A stretch of 62,644 nt of DNA from Coprinopsis marcescibilis (taxonomy: Eukaryota; Basidiomycota; Agaricomycetes; Agaricales; Psathyrellaceae). Both the position numbers and the translations under genes were made by a program. Shown here piece after piece: positions 48,222 through 60,000 of this stretch; the stretch's first letter is position 1, and every line of letters begins with the position of its first letter. The notes under the pieces are model-generated. The model saw only the letters and a program-made list of their open reading frames with translations. It did not search any database and had not been told where the DNA came from. The stretch spans positions 52,683-115,326 of the forward strand of contig ML210234.1 of the NCBI GenBank assembly GCA_004369085.1, written 5' to 3'.

Positions 48222-49060
48222 CTAGCACGAGACTCGAGCTTGCGATTATATTACTTATATCTCTAATGATAATAACCAGTCCTTGATGGGCTAAATAAAC
48301 TTCACTTGAATGCAATGTCATTGCCAACCTCCTGATTCACGGAGAAGTGTAGCTTCACGTATTCCTGATACAGTATGCTGATAAATTCCAGATACTCCCC
48401 GTGGCCCTGGGACAGGCTGAAGCGCCTAATCCTGATCGATGCACATAATGATATCTTCCGGGATCGCCTTGAACTAGGCGCTGTGGACGCACTCCGAATC
48501 GGACTGGTATAAAACAAGTGACACCGACCATAACACTCAACATATTTGATAGTACACAAATGGTATGCTTAGGTTCTCAGAGTGGGGTAAACCCTGTTAG
48601 ATGGCGATGAAACAATGTATTTGATTCGGACATGAAATGGGCCTGAATTGGCGCGTGGTCGGGGACTTCCTCTTGCTCGTACACAAAAAGAGACAGAGGG
48701 ATACTATACTCACCCCTTTGAGTATGGAACTATGCTAGAAGTTGATATCTACGAACGTTCCACATCGTCTCGAACCAGAAGTTGTTCCGCAGTTCGCCCA
48801 TCTCCACTCTTCCTTATTTATTAACAACGCCGATATTCTGGAACAATAGTATACGCTTTCGTAGGGGTGCTGCGTCCCACTGCATGCTCAACAACAATCA
48901 ATCAATATCAGTTCAGAGAAATAGCGATAGTAAGAATGTCTGAGAAGATTCGACGGTCGTTCGTCACTAAAATAACATAACACAAATTTATGCCTGAAAG
49001 TCCCACGTCAGATTCTACAGCTCTAAGAAGGCGATCAGAAGTCCAAAACTCACCCAAGAA
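48222..49060. other. intergenic
   Basis: 3' flank of peptide gene 1 and of DUF1996-B. No further gene seen. Confidence 0.45.
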
Positions 49061-50637
49061 TCAAGCCTTTGGTGGAGTGGGTACGCATGGGGCAATGGGT
49101 TTGGCAGGCTCAGGACCCGTTTGAAGGGGGTTGCAACCCGGTAGTTCTCTCAAGTCTACATCCACAATAAGCGAAACAGTTCCCCACAAAAGTTTGGCAG
49201 AAGAGATGCGACTCACATTCGCCTTCAACCGTTTCATCCACCCTCGTCTTCTGCACGCACCGGTTGATCTCCGCATCACTCAACACCGTCAGCTCACGGC
49301 ACGATTCAGGGGTTCCGAACCCATCCAAGCAATTGTCCATCGCACGCTGCAGCGAATCTCCTTCCCATCCAAACAGGTAATCTCCATGCTGCCCGTAACC
49401 AGTTCTACATCAGTAACAGCATTAGAAGAGGGTCCGGTAAGAAAGGATTGTGGGGCAACGCACGGGTCGCCCTGACTCAACACGAACGGTTGGCCACCAT
49501 CCTTCGGCCACATGCTGTTAAATGGTCTGGTGTCCCAGTAGATCTCATATAGGATGATCGGGACTGAGACGGGATGAGTCGATGGGCAGGGCCCGTTGTG
49601 GGCAATAGCACCAATGCTCGGGTTTACCTCCCCGCTTTGGAAGGCAACGTGACTCCTATGGTCAGGGCTGTCAAGGTTCTTCCCATCCCAGCACCTAAGA
49701 TAATAATATCCATGAGAGGAAACATTTCGTGAGGAAACGATACACGTACGCGGGGAAAAAGATATTCGAACGAATTCCTCCCGCGCAAGCTTTGTTGGGG
49801 AGGTGGACGGTGTCAAATTCGCCCACACCAGGAGGGTAACGGTTCGAGGGATCGAAGAAACCAGTCGACTCCCAGCATCTGAAAGAAGTCGACCAGGCTT
49901 CAGCACTGGTAGGGTCGAGTACCTTCCTGCTGCGAAGCAGTGGGTCGCCTGTGATCATCCGAAAGCCCTATTGAATCCTTTAACTCGGGGCATCCACAAA
50001 CGAGCAAATCGCCACACCTTGGGGAACGCTGAGACCCGGCGATTGGTACCGGAACGCTGGAGGTAGTAAACGGTCATTCCTCCATTCGGGGACCCAGTAA
50101 CGTGGTTAGGGATTTGGGGGACCTTTCGTTCCGGGCTGATGAGAATGTCGATAGCGTCAGATAAAAGAGGATGGCTCACTCGTATGTAACTCCCATTGGT
50201 GTGCCTAAAGTACAAAACGGCAGTCCAGTAGTTTGAGAGATCTTCCTTGAATCTGCAGGTGGTGCAAGTTGACAGGTTGGGTAGGTCGTTGTCCGGGTGC
50301 ATGGTAAGGTTGAATCTGTAGGGCTGCCTCAGGAAAATCCGCAGACCAACTCGTGGGGATACTGCTCACGCATCCTGCGAAGGTGGTTCAGTTGCATTCT
50401 ATGCGAGTAGAATGAACGAGGTACGTACTCCTCCAATTATTTGGTGAACATGAGGCGATATTTGCCCGGGAGTAGCTAGCCTGTGAATCTGTCAGCTCTC
50501 TGGGTCTCGTATGAGAAACAGAAAAACGCATACGGGTCGAAACGCTGCGTAACAAGCTGCGAGCACCCGAATCGAATCAAGGCACTCACTCCGTACGGAG
50601 AGACGAGACCAATTGCAGAGAGAAGTCGCCACTTCAT
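49061..50637 (-). CDS. DUF1996 secreted protein B
   Basis: Inverted paralogue of DUF1996-A. Exons 50637-50534, 50480-50429, 50374-50370, 50315-50180, 50122-50018, 49967-49750, 49694-49464, 49404-49217 and 49155-49061 give 377 residues. Signal peptide MKWRLLSAIGLVSPYGVSA, then [72 protein letters not shown] and [15 protein letters not shown]. Exon lengths 104, 52, 5, 136, 218 and 188 are identical to A. The intron between SPNHK and SHVAF of A is absent here: one 231-nt exon replaces 40 + 191. The 5-nt micro-exon is GATGC, changing GGNAF to GGDAF. The tail is shorter and Pro-rich, ending PTPPKA. It looks intact. Confidence 0.9.
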
Positions 50638-52439
50638 CGTTGCTATGAACCAGTTTCCAGAACGGGAGGGAGTTGCTGGAACTATTTAACGGTATTCGTT
50701 TTCTTTGGTGTAGGAATCGAGGATTCAATTGGGAAGCGTGTTCGTGAGGCTGCATCAGAGCGAACCTCTGGGGAAGGCGACGCAATCCTCCGTGGTTTTT
50801 CCTGTTCCAGTGGAAGTTGTGATAGCACCACCGCCAGAATTGGCGACCTATCTTCTTGAATCTCCGGTGATGGAAACAAGGCCCAATGAAAACCATTCAA
50901 TCCGCATCTGGAGCTTCGTCTAGTCACATTTTGCATTGAACAAGGGAGCTAGGCTGTCGGACAGTGAGAGCCCATCCATGTATTTTGAGTGAAGCGGTCC
51001 ATACCTGCGAGTGAAACCCCTGCCGCCGTCATGACGGCGGTGGCCAAAACAGATTTCGACCATAATCATCTCATCTTTGCATCTTCTGGCTCGGTGTAGC
51101 GAAGGCAGACTCGGACCTTCGTTTATAAAGAGCATGAGCCGTTGAGATTGAGATAGTTACAACTCTGAATGTCTTGTGCAATGTAGGGCAACAGCGAACG
51201 AGAGAATTGGTCGAGGAATTCTGAATTGTGTTCCCGAACGTTGGCCCGTGCGCGGGAAACATTAAATGATGGCGCATCAGGCCGCTCGGCGTCTGCCGGT
51301 ACTGACAGGTGTTGATAAACGCGGTCATCAGCCTATCACCAGCATTGCGCGGCCTAAAATCATTTGGTGATAACTTAGTCTCGCCCAGATACAAATATGT
51401 AATCAATATCAGTAGTCGATCGCCGAATTCACCTATCAGCAACATATCAGTCCAGATCCAATCTGGATTCCCAAATCACTTCGGGCTACATGAGTTCACC
51501 CTTCAAATTTCACCGCCACTCTCATTCTTATGAAAAAATATTCTCTCTCGTTAAAATTCTGGATTCGTAATATGTAAGGAGTTGTCTGGGTTTCATCGCT
51601 ATTCATCACACATCTGTTTGTACTACCATCTGTCAACCCTACCATCAGTAGGAACTCGACCGTTGCTTTCTGCAATTGGTACCTATCATACTCAAGTTTT
51701 ATCACTGGAATGGACGGCAGCGCACTGTCCTGCAACGCGCCCCGAGGTCTCCATCTGTGTGCGCCAGACGTCCAACGGCGCAACTATATTTAATTCGCCC
51801 GCATGCATATCCAAGACCAGATGGTCTTCAGATTGACAAATCATAGCAAGGTCTCCGTTCCTACCTTGTTCCTACACATCTAAAGTCACGTAACACACAC
51901 AGAAGACTAAAGTGGTCAAGCATTGCGGGTGCCTCGGACAATATTTCTCAGAGAGAAGAATAACTATGTCCTTACTGACAAGTCGAGCGAGGTAGTGCGG
52001 CGCAGAGCGGAACATTGCCCTAACTCCCGGGGTGAACTGCTCTAGTTACACTCAATCACCAGCTTTCAAGGGTTCGCGTTGACTATAGCTACAATGGAGA
52101 GCCTCTGTTTTCAGATTGTACAGATTTGAAATTTTGATCTCACAGCCAAAACATATACACGAGAACGGCGACTTCGGTGCTCCAACCTGCAAAGGGATAC
52201 ACACATACTGAGTACTGGCCCCGTTAGGAGGTTTCACCGGTCGACAGACAAGGTGGCGTATCTTTTATTGATAGAATGGACTTGCATTTTTGAAGCCACT
52301 TCAGGTCGAAGAAAGGGCTATAAAAGTGCTTGAAATTGCCTTGTGTACCCTAGGCTCGCTCTCATACTCTCAGCAAGCGCTCTCTTAGCCATTCACTATT
52401 CACTGCACCATTTACAATCAGCTCATCAGACTCCTCAAC
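50638..52439. other. gene-poor region
   Basis: 1.8 kb without a supportable gene. A 124-codon minus-strand frame at 51071-51445 has no domain. TATAAAA at 52319-52325 precedes peptide gene 2. Confidence 0.45.
52319..52325 (+). promoter_or_regulatory. TATA box of peptide gene 2
   Basis: TATAAAA about 115 bp upstream of ATG 52440. Confidence 0.55.
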
Positions 52440-52706
52440 ATGTACTTCACCATCCGCGCTGCCTCCACCGTCATGGTAGCTCTCTGTAAGCTAACACCAC
52501 AATCGTTCTTTGCTGCATATGCTAATCGCATTGCTCAGTGGCCGCGTCTCTCACCCTGGCTGCCCCTGTTATCGTTGCTCCGGTTCTTGCTCGCGAGCCG
52601 TTGGTATGCACCGCTGAAACTCTTTAAGCCCTGGATGCAACTGACGATGTTTCCTCTCTATTCGGTCTAGGCTGACCCCCAATGCACGCCTTTTAGCTGT
52701 GGCTGA
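52440..52706 (+). CDS. secreted mini-peptide precursor 2, PQCX4CG family
   Basis: Exons 52440-52485, 52539-52603 and 52671-52706 give 48 residues. The signal peptide core is VMVALLAASLTLAAP. A short Val/Pro-rich pro-region ends LAREPL at the exon 2 boundary, and exon 3 adds only ADPQCTPFSCG and the stop. Exon order, the 65-nt middle exon, the LARExL end and the PQC-four residues-CG tail all match peptide gene 1 about 4.5 kb away, while the remaining residues have diverged. This pattern of conserved architecture with variable peptide core is typical of secreted signals or effectors. No family name is known to me. Confidence 0.7.
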
Positions 52707-53977
52707 TTCACTCGGACATTGTACAACTGGCAGAGCACAACCTTCGCTTGTACTTGCTTTCCACAATGATCTGTATATGCCTAGTAATATCAAATGTGTC
52801 TTTAAACGCGAGACTCAAGTGGAGGTTTAGTCAATAATGATACCCTTACCATCTTCTCACAGGTACGTTCAAATCGTCGGAACTTTTGTACTTTCATCCC
52901 GTTTTCTGCAGAAGTCCGAGTTGCCGATTTTACTTTCCCACACCGAGGACCTCTTTATTGTGAAAAATGTTTCTTTCCTGCTCAATAAGCGGCAGGTGGC
53001 TATCTACTCCCTGGGCTGATAAATCGCACATAAACTGATGATGCACAATCCGATATACTCGGTTATTATCCACGAAAGCGTGAGATTTGACTTGGAGTGG
53101 ACAAAGAGAGAATGTTAGCATCGCTCGTCATTGCCGTATTTTGCTCTGTACATCGTACGGACGAGTTGGAGAAGGAGCAATGCAGGCAGGGGTACTTTGT
53201 GTTCAGGGGCTTCGGGGCGAGTATTGTGACTCAGGAGCTGTTTCAGCCTATCAAATTGAAATTCTGAATTCTGGTGGTAGACGCTTCAATGCGCTAGGAT
53301 TGAATCAGCTTTAACTGGAGTGATAGAATCAAAATTCACCGACTGCGCTGAAGGGACGGGCGCTAACAATCTTTGATGGCATCAAGCATGTGAAATCGCG
53401 CTGACTCTCTGATTACAGATAATCTTACGGGATCTTCCGAAGGGTGACAAAGGGGGATCGGTCGGAACCTAGAACACACTGCACAGCCAGTCCTCATGAC
53501 CACAGGCCGACTAATGTCGCGTACGCCCTCCGAGCCTCACGGTAATAGGCCTGGGCAACCTGCGCAGCCAGGTTCACTCAAATCGCACGACTGACTTCTC
53601 CTCTAAACCGCAACCCATCTGCTGCAGTCCAACTCAATTCAATTGGACCAAGAATCTCGGTTGGAGCGCGCGGTAAGTCTTCGGTCCACATTTCATTTCT
53701 AAACGGGTCTCAAGACTGACAAGCCATCTGCCAGCGTTGTGCTTCTTATTCCCAACCACCACACAGCTAATAAAGCTGCAACAGACAGCCTGCTCGGCTA
53801 GTCACCAGACCTACGTGTCTTATTCCCAAGTTGGTCTTGTATTCCTGACCTCAACTCTCGAAACGGCACAGGGGGCTGCCAAACGTAGTTCTCTTTTGAG
53901 CACCTGCCATTCGACACCAGTCAGTACGGTTTCTGCTTTTACCTTTGCCCTTTCTCATCTGACACCAACAGGAACCT
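52707..53977. other. intergenic
   Basis: 1.27 kb. No gene seen. The right end may hold a 5' untranslated exon of the gene at 53978, since CAACAG (an acceptor) lies a few bases before its ATG. Confidence 0.4.
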
Positions 53978-54404
53978 ATGACGATGACTACCACCGCCGA
54001 ACATTCGCCCACAACGACGAGAGGTTTCGCCATCCCACACACTAAGAACTCGAATCGTCCTCAAAATAGCCTAAAGCTCTCGTTGCCACCACCCCCATCT
54101 CCAGACGAGATCTTTGATGACGGCCAGTGGTTCTGGTACGAAGGGAAACGGGTACGAGCGCACGCACCAGGGCGACGCTCAGATGGAAGAGACATTGTAG
54201 AGAAAGGTGTGTATATTTGCCCCCCCCTTTGATTATTTATATCGGTTTTGGGTTCAATAACTCCGTGGCATCTTATTGTCTTCGCCAGCCCTGAAAACCA
54301 TTTTCATCATTTCAAATGGGCGTATTCATTCAATTGCTTGTGCCCTTGGTCCGTGCTTCGACCATCGCGAAACAATAACAGCAACCCTCGTTTGGCTCTA
54401 CTAA
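53978..54404 (+). CDS. hypothetical protein, 114 aa
   Basis: Exons 53978-54206 and 54289-54404 join in frame (GTGTGT donor, CGCCAG acceptor). The first exon reads like real protein: a Thr-rich start, SLKLSLPPPPSPDEIFDDGQ, WFWYEGKRVRAHAPGRR. The second exon is less convincing. It could instead be a 5' exon of the RING gene that follows, but I found no acceptor giving a continuous frame into it. No domain recognised. Confidence 0.4.
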
Positions 54405-54595
54405 TAGTACTCACAGTACTATGAGCGCTCTGAACTTCTCCATCCTTTGGCTGTCCCAGGTCCCTCTTCGTTCTCTCTTCACCGTCATCCATTGGTACCG
54501 GACAGTTAACTGACTGATTGCTTTCCACCGCTCTGCCTCCCTATCGCCCAATTCGACTGGCTGATCCACCCTAAACGCCAACACGACATATACCT

Positions 54596-56358
54596 ATGGA
54601 CAACCCTCAATCCATCACCTCTGCTGGACGCCAACTCGTGGTTTGCACAACCATGACCCGCATTGACACAACTACAATCTTTGTTGGCGACGGCCCTTCA
54701 CCATCCTCACCGCCCCATTCCCGAACCATGGCTGTGACGTTCCCTCGACGCCCATATGCACGGATCATCCCCGAATTGGCCTATGCTAACACGAACCCTG
54801 CGTCTACCCTTACCCGATCACCAACCGACTCCAAACCATCTCGCCAAATTCCTTCCTCATTGACCCTGGTCAACTCCCCACGCTCGTCGTCACGCACGAA
54901 ATCAAACCCATGCACGCCACCAAAATCGCCATCCGCACCCACGTCCATATCCGTATACCACCGGGCTGACGCTTATCGCTCTGCCAACTCCTCATCATCC
55001 TCCACCTCATCCAAACTGCAACTGAACCCCATATCTGAAGAAGCCGAATGCCCGGACGGAGAGCTCGAGTACGATTGTGGGTATCTGGATCTGGGTGCCG
55101 AGTCACCGCACTCAGGGTCCAATTCGCCCTACTTCGGTAGTAGCAACCCTAGCGGCACCGAGAAGCAAGCGAATGCAGGGTCCCAGAAAGATCCGATAGA
55201 GGAGGAAAGTAGGCCGAATGGAGGGCAGCAGGAACCTGCAAGCGATGGTCGTAGCGTCGCTTCGCAGGCGACGGATCAACGATTGATCAGAGAGTGGGCT
55301 ATCTCTATCGTAGCGGGTAAACAGGGTGACGCAGGATTACCCCCTGCCATCGCCAACATTCCGCTCCGGAGCTCGCGTCCTTCATCGAGGAGGGGCTCGG
55401 TATCGGGAAAGAAACCTGTCCAGAAGAAGTATGCCGATCGGGACTGCGGGATATGCTTCGAGTATGCAGTCAAGCCCTCGAGGACGCTATGCTGCAGCAA
55501 GATCTTTTGCTCTGAACATCTACGCGATGTACGTCGTCGGCATCCCTCCTCCTGCTCTAATCCCGTCACTGACTCGTTCTTTAGTGGCTAAAAGGTCCCA
55601 ATGCAACAGGACTGTGCCCAAACTGCGATGCTCCATGCAGCATCGACGAAAACACACTCTCCCTCGCATCCCCCACTTTACGAACCGGCAACGGAAAATC
55701 CGCTAGCACATCACCAACAAGCTCGCGCCCACCACCGTCACAGCAGTATGAACGATTGATGGCACAGCAGCATGTCCCATCCTCGCCACTATCCACGTCA
55801 GCTCCTATCACCCACCATCGACGAAACTCTGCCGAGGCTGTCCCCGTCCCCGCGTCCATATCTACACCCAGGCGATCTACAGGCACAGGTACCGGCTTTT
55901 CCTTGTACCCCGGCCCGCCACATACCGCAGCACCTGGTTTGGAACGGGACTGTGAGGCTAATCTCGACCGCCACACGATCCCGTTCCCGTTTGCCCCGAG
56001 ATCGACGAACGATTCGCTTGGGGGCGAATCCTACGTTGACTTGCGGAAGGAGGGGAAGAGTCTGACGTCGGAGAAGGATTCTGAGCAGGGATGGAGTGAA
56101 GACCCGAGTTCATTCCTGTCGTTGCCACTGTCTGACTGTTTGGGACTGGACAAGGAGGGAAGAGAATCAACGCGGCCCAGGACGCCGTCGATGTGGAGTA
56201 CGGGAACGATGGGCAAGGCTGTGTTGGCTCGTGCCCCGGGGAGGAAGACTTCGGCGTTTGATACGGTGTTTGGGCCGAACGCTGATACGTTTGGGAGTTT
56301 GGCGCATTTGGCGACGTTGGTTGCGTTTGTGCTGTTGATGTATGTCGTGCTGGCTTGA
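54596..56358 (+). CDS. tail-anchored RING-type zinc-finger protein
   Basis: Probable membrane E3 ubiquitin ligase or related RING scaffold. Exons 54596-55528 and 55585-56358 give 568 residues. Residues 1-280 are Ser/Pro/Thr-rich and disordered. A variant RING follows at about 284-330: DCGICFEYAVKPSRTLCCSK, IFCSEHLRDWL, GLCPNCDAPC. The intron lies inside it, just before the conserved Trp. A second Ser/Pro-rich region leads to a C-terminal hydrophobic segment (LAHLATLVAFVLLMYVVLA) that ends the protein, i.e. a tail anchor. The start is uncertain: ATGs at 54653 and 54728 are in frame. Ligase activity is inference from the zinc ligands. Confidence 0.75.
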
Positions 56359-56883
56359 GCTTGGGAAGGGCTTCGAGGTGATGTGGTCCAACTTCAAACT
56401 GAGCTTTGTCCTTCTCCGATCTGTCATCCTGGTATCTCCGGATCGGCATGTCGTTTCAGTCTTACTTTGCTTTGCATCATTTGTTGTGGTTATGATTTGG
56501 TTTCGGGGCATTGTTTTTTCTTTCTCTCTCTCGCTTTTAGGCATATCTTCTTTCTTCTCTTCATTTTACCTGTATCAAAATCTCCAGTTACAGCTACGAC
56601 TCATCGTTACGACCCCGTTATGACCATCATTGTTCAACAGCAGAATCCACTCTTCTTTTCCATTCATATCAAGCTCAACCTTGCTTTCGATGCTTTGTTA
56701 TTTAAGCTGTACATAGTGTACAGTAGATCTCGGAGATAGCGACGTCGACACTGGAGTCATAGACTCGCTGTGTTGACACTACCTTCCCACAACAACTATC
56801 CAATGTAAAACAGTTAAACAGTTTTAATCTAACCAGAGTCCAGAATACTTCCATTCTTATCACAATCGAATACTTTAGGCTTC
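56359..56883. other. convergent 3' region
   Basis: 3' flanks of the RING gene and GST-5. T-rich stretch at 56505-56560. No gene seen. Confidence 0.5.
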
Positions 56884-57699
56884 CTAGTTTACAGCTTGGT
56901 ACTCTCCTAATCTCTCCAAGAATGTCTTCCATTTCCCATCACTCCAAGTCAACAAGCTTTGCCATTTCTCCGACTCTTCGCCTAACGCATCCCTAATCCA
57001 CAGCAGGAACCCACCAAGAACGAAATCCGCAAACGAGATCCTATCTCCCGAGAACCAGGTCACCGAGCCCTCCTCCCCGCCCTTCCCTCCAAAATACTTC
57101 CCATCAACCTCATCAAAACTCTGCTTCACCCGCTCCCACCTCTCATCCACCTCCTCCGGTGACAAGTGCAGGTCATCGATGGTAGTGACAGGATTAGCAG
57201 GGTTGATGACCGCACTATAGTCGTTGGCACGGGCGGTTTTGAAGTGCGCCGCACTGCGCGGGGAAAGCTTGCCCGCGATGCCCTTCCAGCCCACCACATA
57301 AAATGGGAACAAATGCGCCCGGAGTTCGTCCGGGAACGCTTTCTGCGTCTCCCAAAACGCACCCTCCGTCCCGTCTTCCTCCAGCACTACCCTCGGGGTG
57401 CCCGGGTACTTTTTATCGAGGTAGCGCGCGATCTCGAGCGACTCGGCGATGTAGGTTGCCTCTCCTGTGAGCTCGTCCTCGTCTTTGATGACGGGCAGGG
57501 AGTGGTAGCCGCTGCCGTCTGGAAAGAAGCGGGTGGGGGCAATGTTGTGGGCTTTGTAGAGGGCTGTTATGTCGGGGTATTCGATCCATTCGGTTTTGTG
57601 TGGGAGGTTTTTGTAGTTGAGTGTGAACCGCGTTTTCCATGTGTTGGGGGACCAGGGGTGCTGGGGTGTTGTGGATGGGATATCGTAGAGTGTAATCAT
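56884..57699 (-). CDS. glutathione S-transferase, etherase-like (GST-5)
   Basis: Intronless, 271 residues. Start MITLYDIPSTTPQHP, then WSPNTWKTRFTLNYKNLPHKTEW, HSLPVIKDEDE, AESLEIARYLDKKYPGTP. The C-domain has KYFGGKGGEE, FADFVLGGFLLWI, and ends TFLERLGEY. It is very similar to GST-6 immediately upstream on the same strand and to GST-2 at 2.4 kb. It lacks the Arg-codon intron of GST-1, -3 and -4. Tandem pair with GST-6, separated by about 430 bp, each with a TTTAAA box about 50-65 bp before its ATG, so both should be transcribed separately. Confidence 0.9.
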   Translation of the reverse strand: MITLYDIPSTTPQHPWSPNTWKTRFTLNYKNLPHKTEWIEYPDITALYKAHNIAPTRFFPDGSGYHSLPVIKDEDELTGEATYIAESLEIARYLDKKYPGTPRVVLEEDGTEGAFWETQKAFPDELRAHLFPFYVVGWKGIAGKLSPRSAAHFKTARANDYSAVINPANPVTTIDDLHLSPEEVDERWERVKQSFDEVDGKYFGGKGGEEGSVTWFSGDRISFADFVLGGFLLWIRDALGEESEKWQSLLTWSDGKWKTFLERLGEYQAVN

Positions 57700-58126
57700 C
57701 TTAGCTTGTCGGGGCTGGTCTGAACTTTGAACTTGTGTGGCTTTTCCTGCAACAGTGATTTAAAGCAGGAAAGGGTTAGGGGTGTACCGTCAGCAAGCTA
57801 AGTATTGAAAACTCGACGCTTTATACGAATCGGGGACATAATTCGCCTGTGGTCTTTGTCATGCCTACAGAGGGAGAGTGCATTTCTGCTGCTTGCTAAT
57901 AGGTGACCTCAAGGGTGCCCTCGACTCTTGCTAACTTACAGTTAATGTTCAACTCTTCCGCACTTCCCGCGCAACCACGTATGACATACGCCAAGAGAAT
58001 GGAAATTCGCGCCAAATTGTGGTCTATCGTTACCATGGCCATGGCTAGCGCTTAGGACCTCAACACACCTCGGACACATGAACGCATAATTACTGTTTCT
58101 CAAAGTCCATCGATTGACTCTGCACA
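57700..58126. promoter_or_regulatory. spacer between tandem GSTs
   Basis: Promoter of GST-5 (TTTAAA near 57760 on the minus strand) and 3' flank of GST-6. No gene seen. Confidence 0.45.
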
Positions 58127-58930
58127 TCAGTTCACAGTTCGATACTCGTTTAACCTCTCCAAGTACCTCTTCCATTTCCCATCATCCCACGTCAACAAAT
58201 CTTGCCATTCCAACGACTCTTCGCCCGCCGCAGTTTTAATCCACAGCAGAAATCCGCCAAGGATGAAATCCCCAAACGAGATCTTATCCCCCAAAAGCCA
58301 CGTCAACTCTCCCTTTCCTCCAAAGTACCTCTCGCCGAAATCTGCAAAACCTTTCTTCAGACCCTGCCACTTCTCTTTGGCTTCCTCGGGGGATAGATGA
58401 ACTTGGTCAAGATTGGAGACGGGTTTGTCGGGGGAGAGAAGGGATAAATCCTTGGCACGCGCGATGTTGAAGTGCGCCGCGCTCCGCGGATTAAGTTTAG
58501 GAGTTACACCCTTGAACAACACGAGGAAGAAAGGGAACATAAGCTTCTTCCCAATCTCGTCCTTGAACGCCTTCTGCTTTTCCAAAAGCTCGCCCTCCGT
58601 CCCGTCCTCCTCCAACACCACCTTCGGCGCCGCCGGGTACTTCTTGTCTAGATACTTGGCGATCTCGAGTGACTCGGCGACGTAGGTCACCTCGCCTGTG
58701 CTTTCATCTTCGTCCTTGATGACGGGGAGAGAGTGATATGCACTTCCGTCTGGGTAGAATCCAGTCGGCGCGATGTTGTGTTCCTTGTAGAGGGGGGTGA
58801 TGTCAGGGTATTCGATCCATTCCGTCTTGTACGGAAGGTCTTTGTAGTTGAGTGTAAAGCGCGTTTTCCAGGTGTTGGGTGACCAGGCAGAAAGAGGGGG
58901 TATAGCTGGGATGTCGTAGAGGGTGATCAT
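58127..58930 (-). CDS. glutathione S-transferase, etherase-like (GST-6)
   Basis: Intronless, 267 residues, same length as GST-2. Start MITLYDIPAIPPLSA, then WSPNTWKTRFTLNYKDLPYKTEW, HSLPVIKDEDESTGEVTYVA, ESLEIAKYLDKKYP, and a C-domain with YFGGKGELTWL, FGDFILGGFLLWI and YLERLNEY. TTTAAA at 58978-58983 precedes the ATG by about 50 bp. It forms a tandem pair with GST-5. Likely cytosolic; substrates could be electrophiles or aryl ethers from lignin, by family analogy only. Confidence 0.9.
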   Translation of the reverse strand: MITLYDIPAIPPLSAWSPNTWKTRFTLNYKDLPYKTEWIEYPDITPLYKEHNIAPTGFYPDGSAYHSLPVIKDEDESTGEVTYVAESLEIAKYLDKKYPAAPKVVLEEDGTEGELLEKQKAFKDEIGKKLMFPFFLVLFKGVTPKLNPRSAAHFNIARAKDLSLLSPDKPVSNLDQVHLSPEEAKEKWQGLKKGFADFGERYFGGKGELTWLLGDKISFGDFILGGFLLWIKTAAGEESLEWQDLLTWDDGKWKRYLERLNEYRTVN

Positions 58931-60000
58931 CCTTAAAGTGCGGGAGATCAGATGCTGACGTCCGAGATGCAGGAGAATTTAAAGTAGTTAGCTTTGTCAC
59001 ATGTTTTGGCCTCAAATCTATGACTGTGCATACGCTTGCTGCTTGCTAATGTCCGTCCAGGTACCCTATCCGCTCCCACGACACACAAAAACATTTTTAC
59101 TCACAGAGCAAGATTGTTACACCATAGTATAGGGAGAGCAAGGCTGTCAGCATGAAGAGTTAAATGTACTCTAGGCGCTTCAAGGCGACACGATAACTCT
59201 GTTACAACTAAGATGGTGCGGCGGCGTGGCTGGATTCTGAGTCTTAGGCCACTTCAGCTGCACGCGACAGCTTTTCGTTTGCCGTGTTGTCTTCCCGTCC
59301 ACGCGTGTAGATGATGCCGAGAATGAATGTACATTCGAAACATCGCCAACTTGTTCTATCTTTAGCCATACACACCAAGTCCAGCGAAGTCTCAGCGTCT
59401 AATCTCCACTGTCCAGTGACCCGGCTTTGTAGTGGCCATCACTGATCGTATCTGATTGAATAGCCCTTGTCTGAAGCTTGAACAGCAGCAAAATCCTCGG
59501 GAATGCTCGTTCATCGCATATGCATACAGTCGCGTTTCAGATTAGCTGCGCACTACAGGGGCAGATGTTCCCTCCATCTCCATGAATGATTGCTAACATG
59601 CTCGTCATCCTTCGCCTGGTGACTGATGGCCGGAAGGCAGAGGAAAATCGTCATCATTCCCGCCAAGAGGAATATAATTAAATATCACGAATACGTGCTA
59701 TCGATACAACCAACGAAGTAAATAAGTAAGCGTCTATTATTCTATGTCGCTAACAATAATTAGAACCCAATAAAAAGCCCGAAAGAACGAAATCCACGAA
59801 GTTCAAAGAGTGGTGGGACTAGTGATACAAAGGATGATGCATATGAGGCGCGAGTGTGATAATGATGGGAAAGGAAGAAGTTGTAATTCGTCAATGCGTG
59901 CGGGGTCGTGAACGTCGTCGTGAAGGTGCTTTCTTTGGGTATTGAATGCGGAAACCATGCGTCTAAAGTTGGAGCCAGGAAGGGAAAGGGGGGTGATTAA
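58931..60000. other. intergenic
   Basis: Upstream of GST-6 and 3' of P450-2. AT-rich around 59680-59790. No gene seen. Confidence 0.5.

Noticed and set aside
51071..51445. 124-codon minus-strand frame
   Set aside because: No domain, signal peptide or supporting splice sites.
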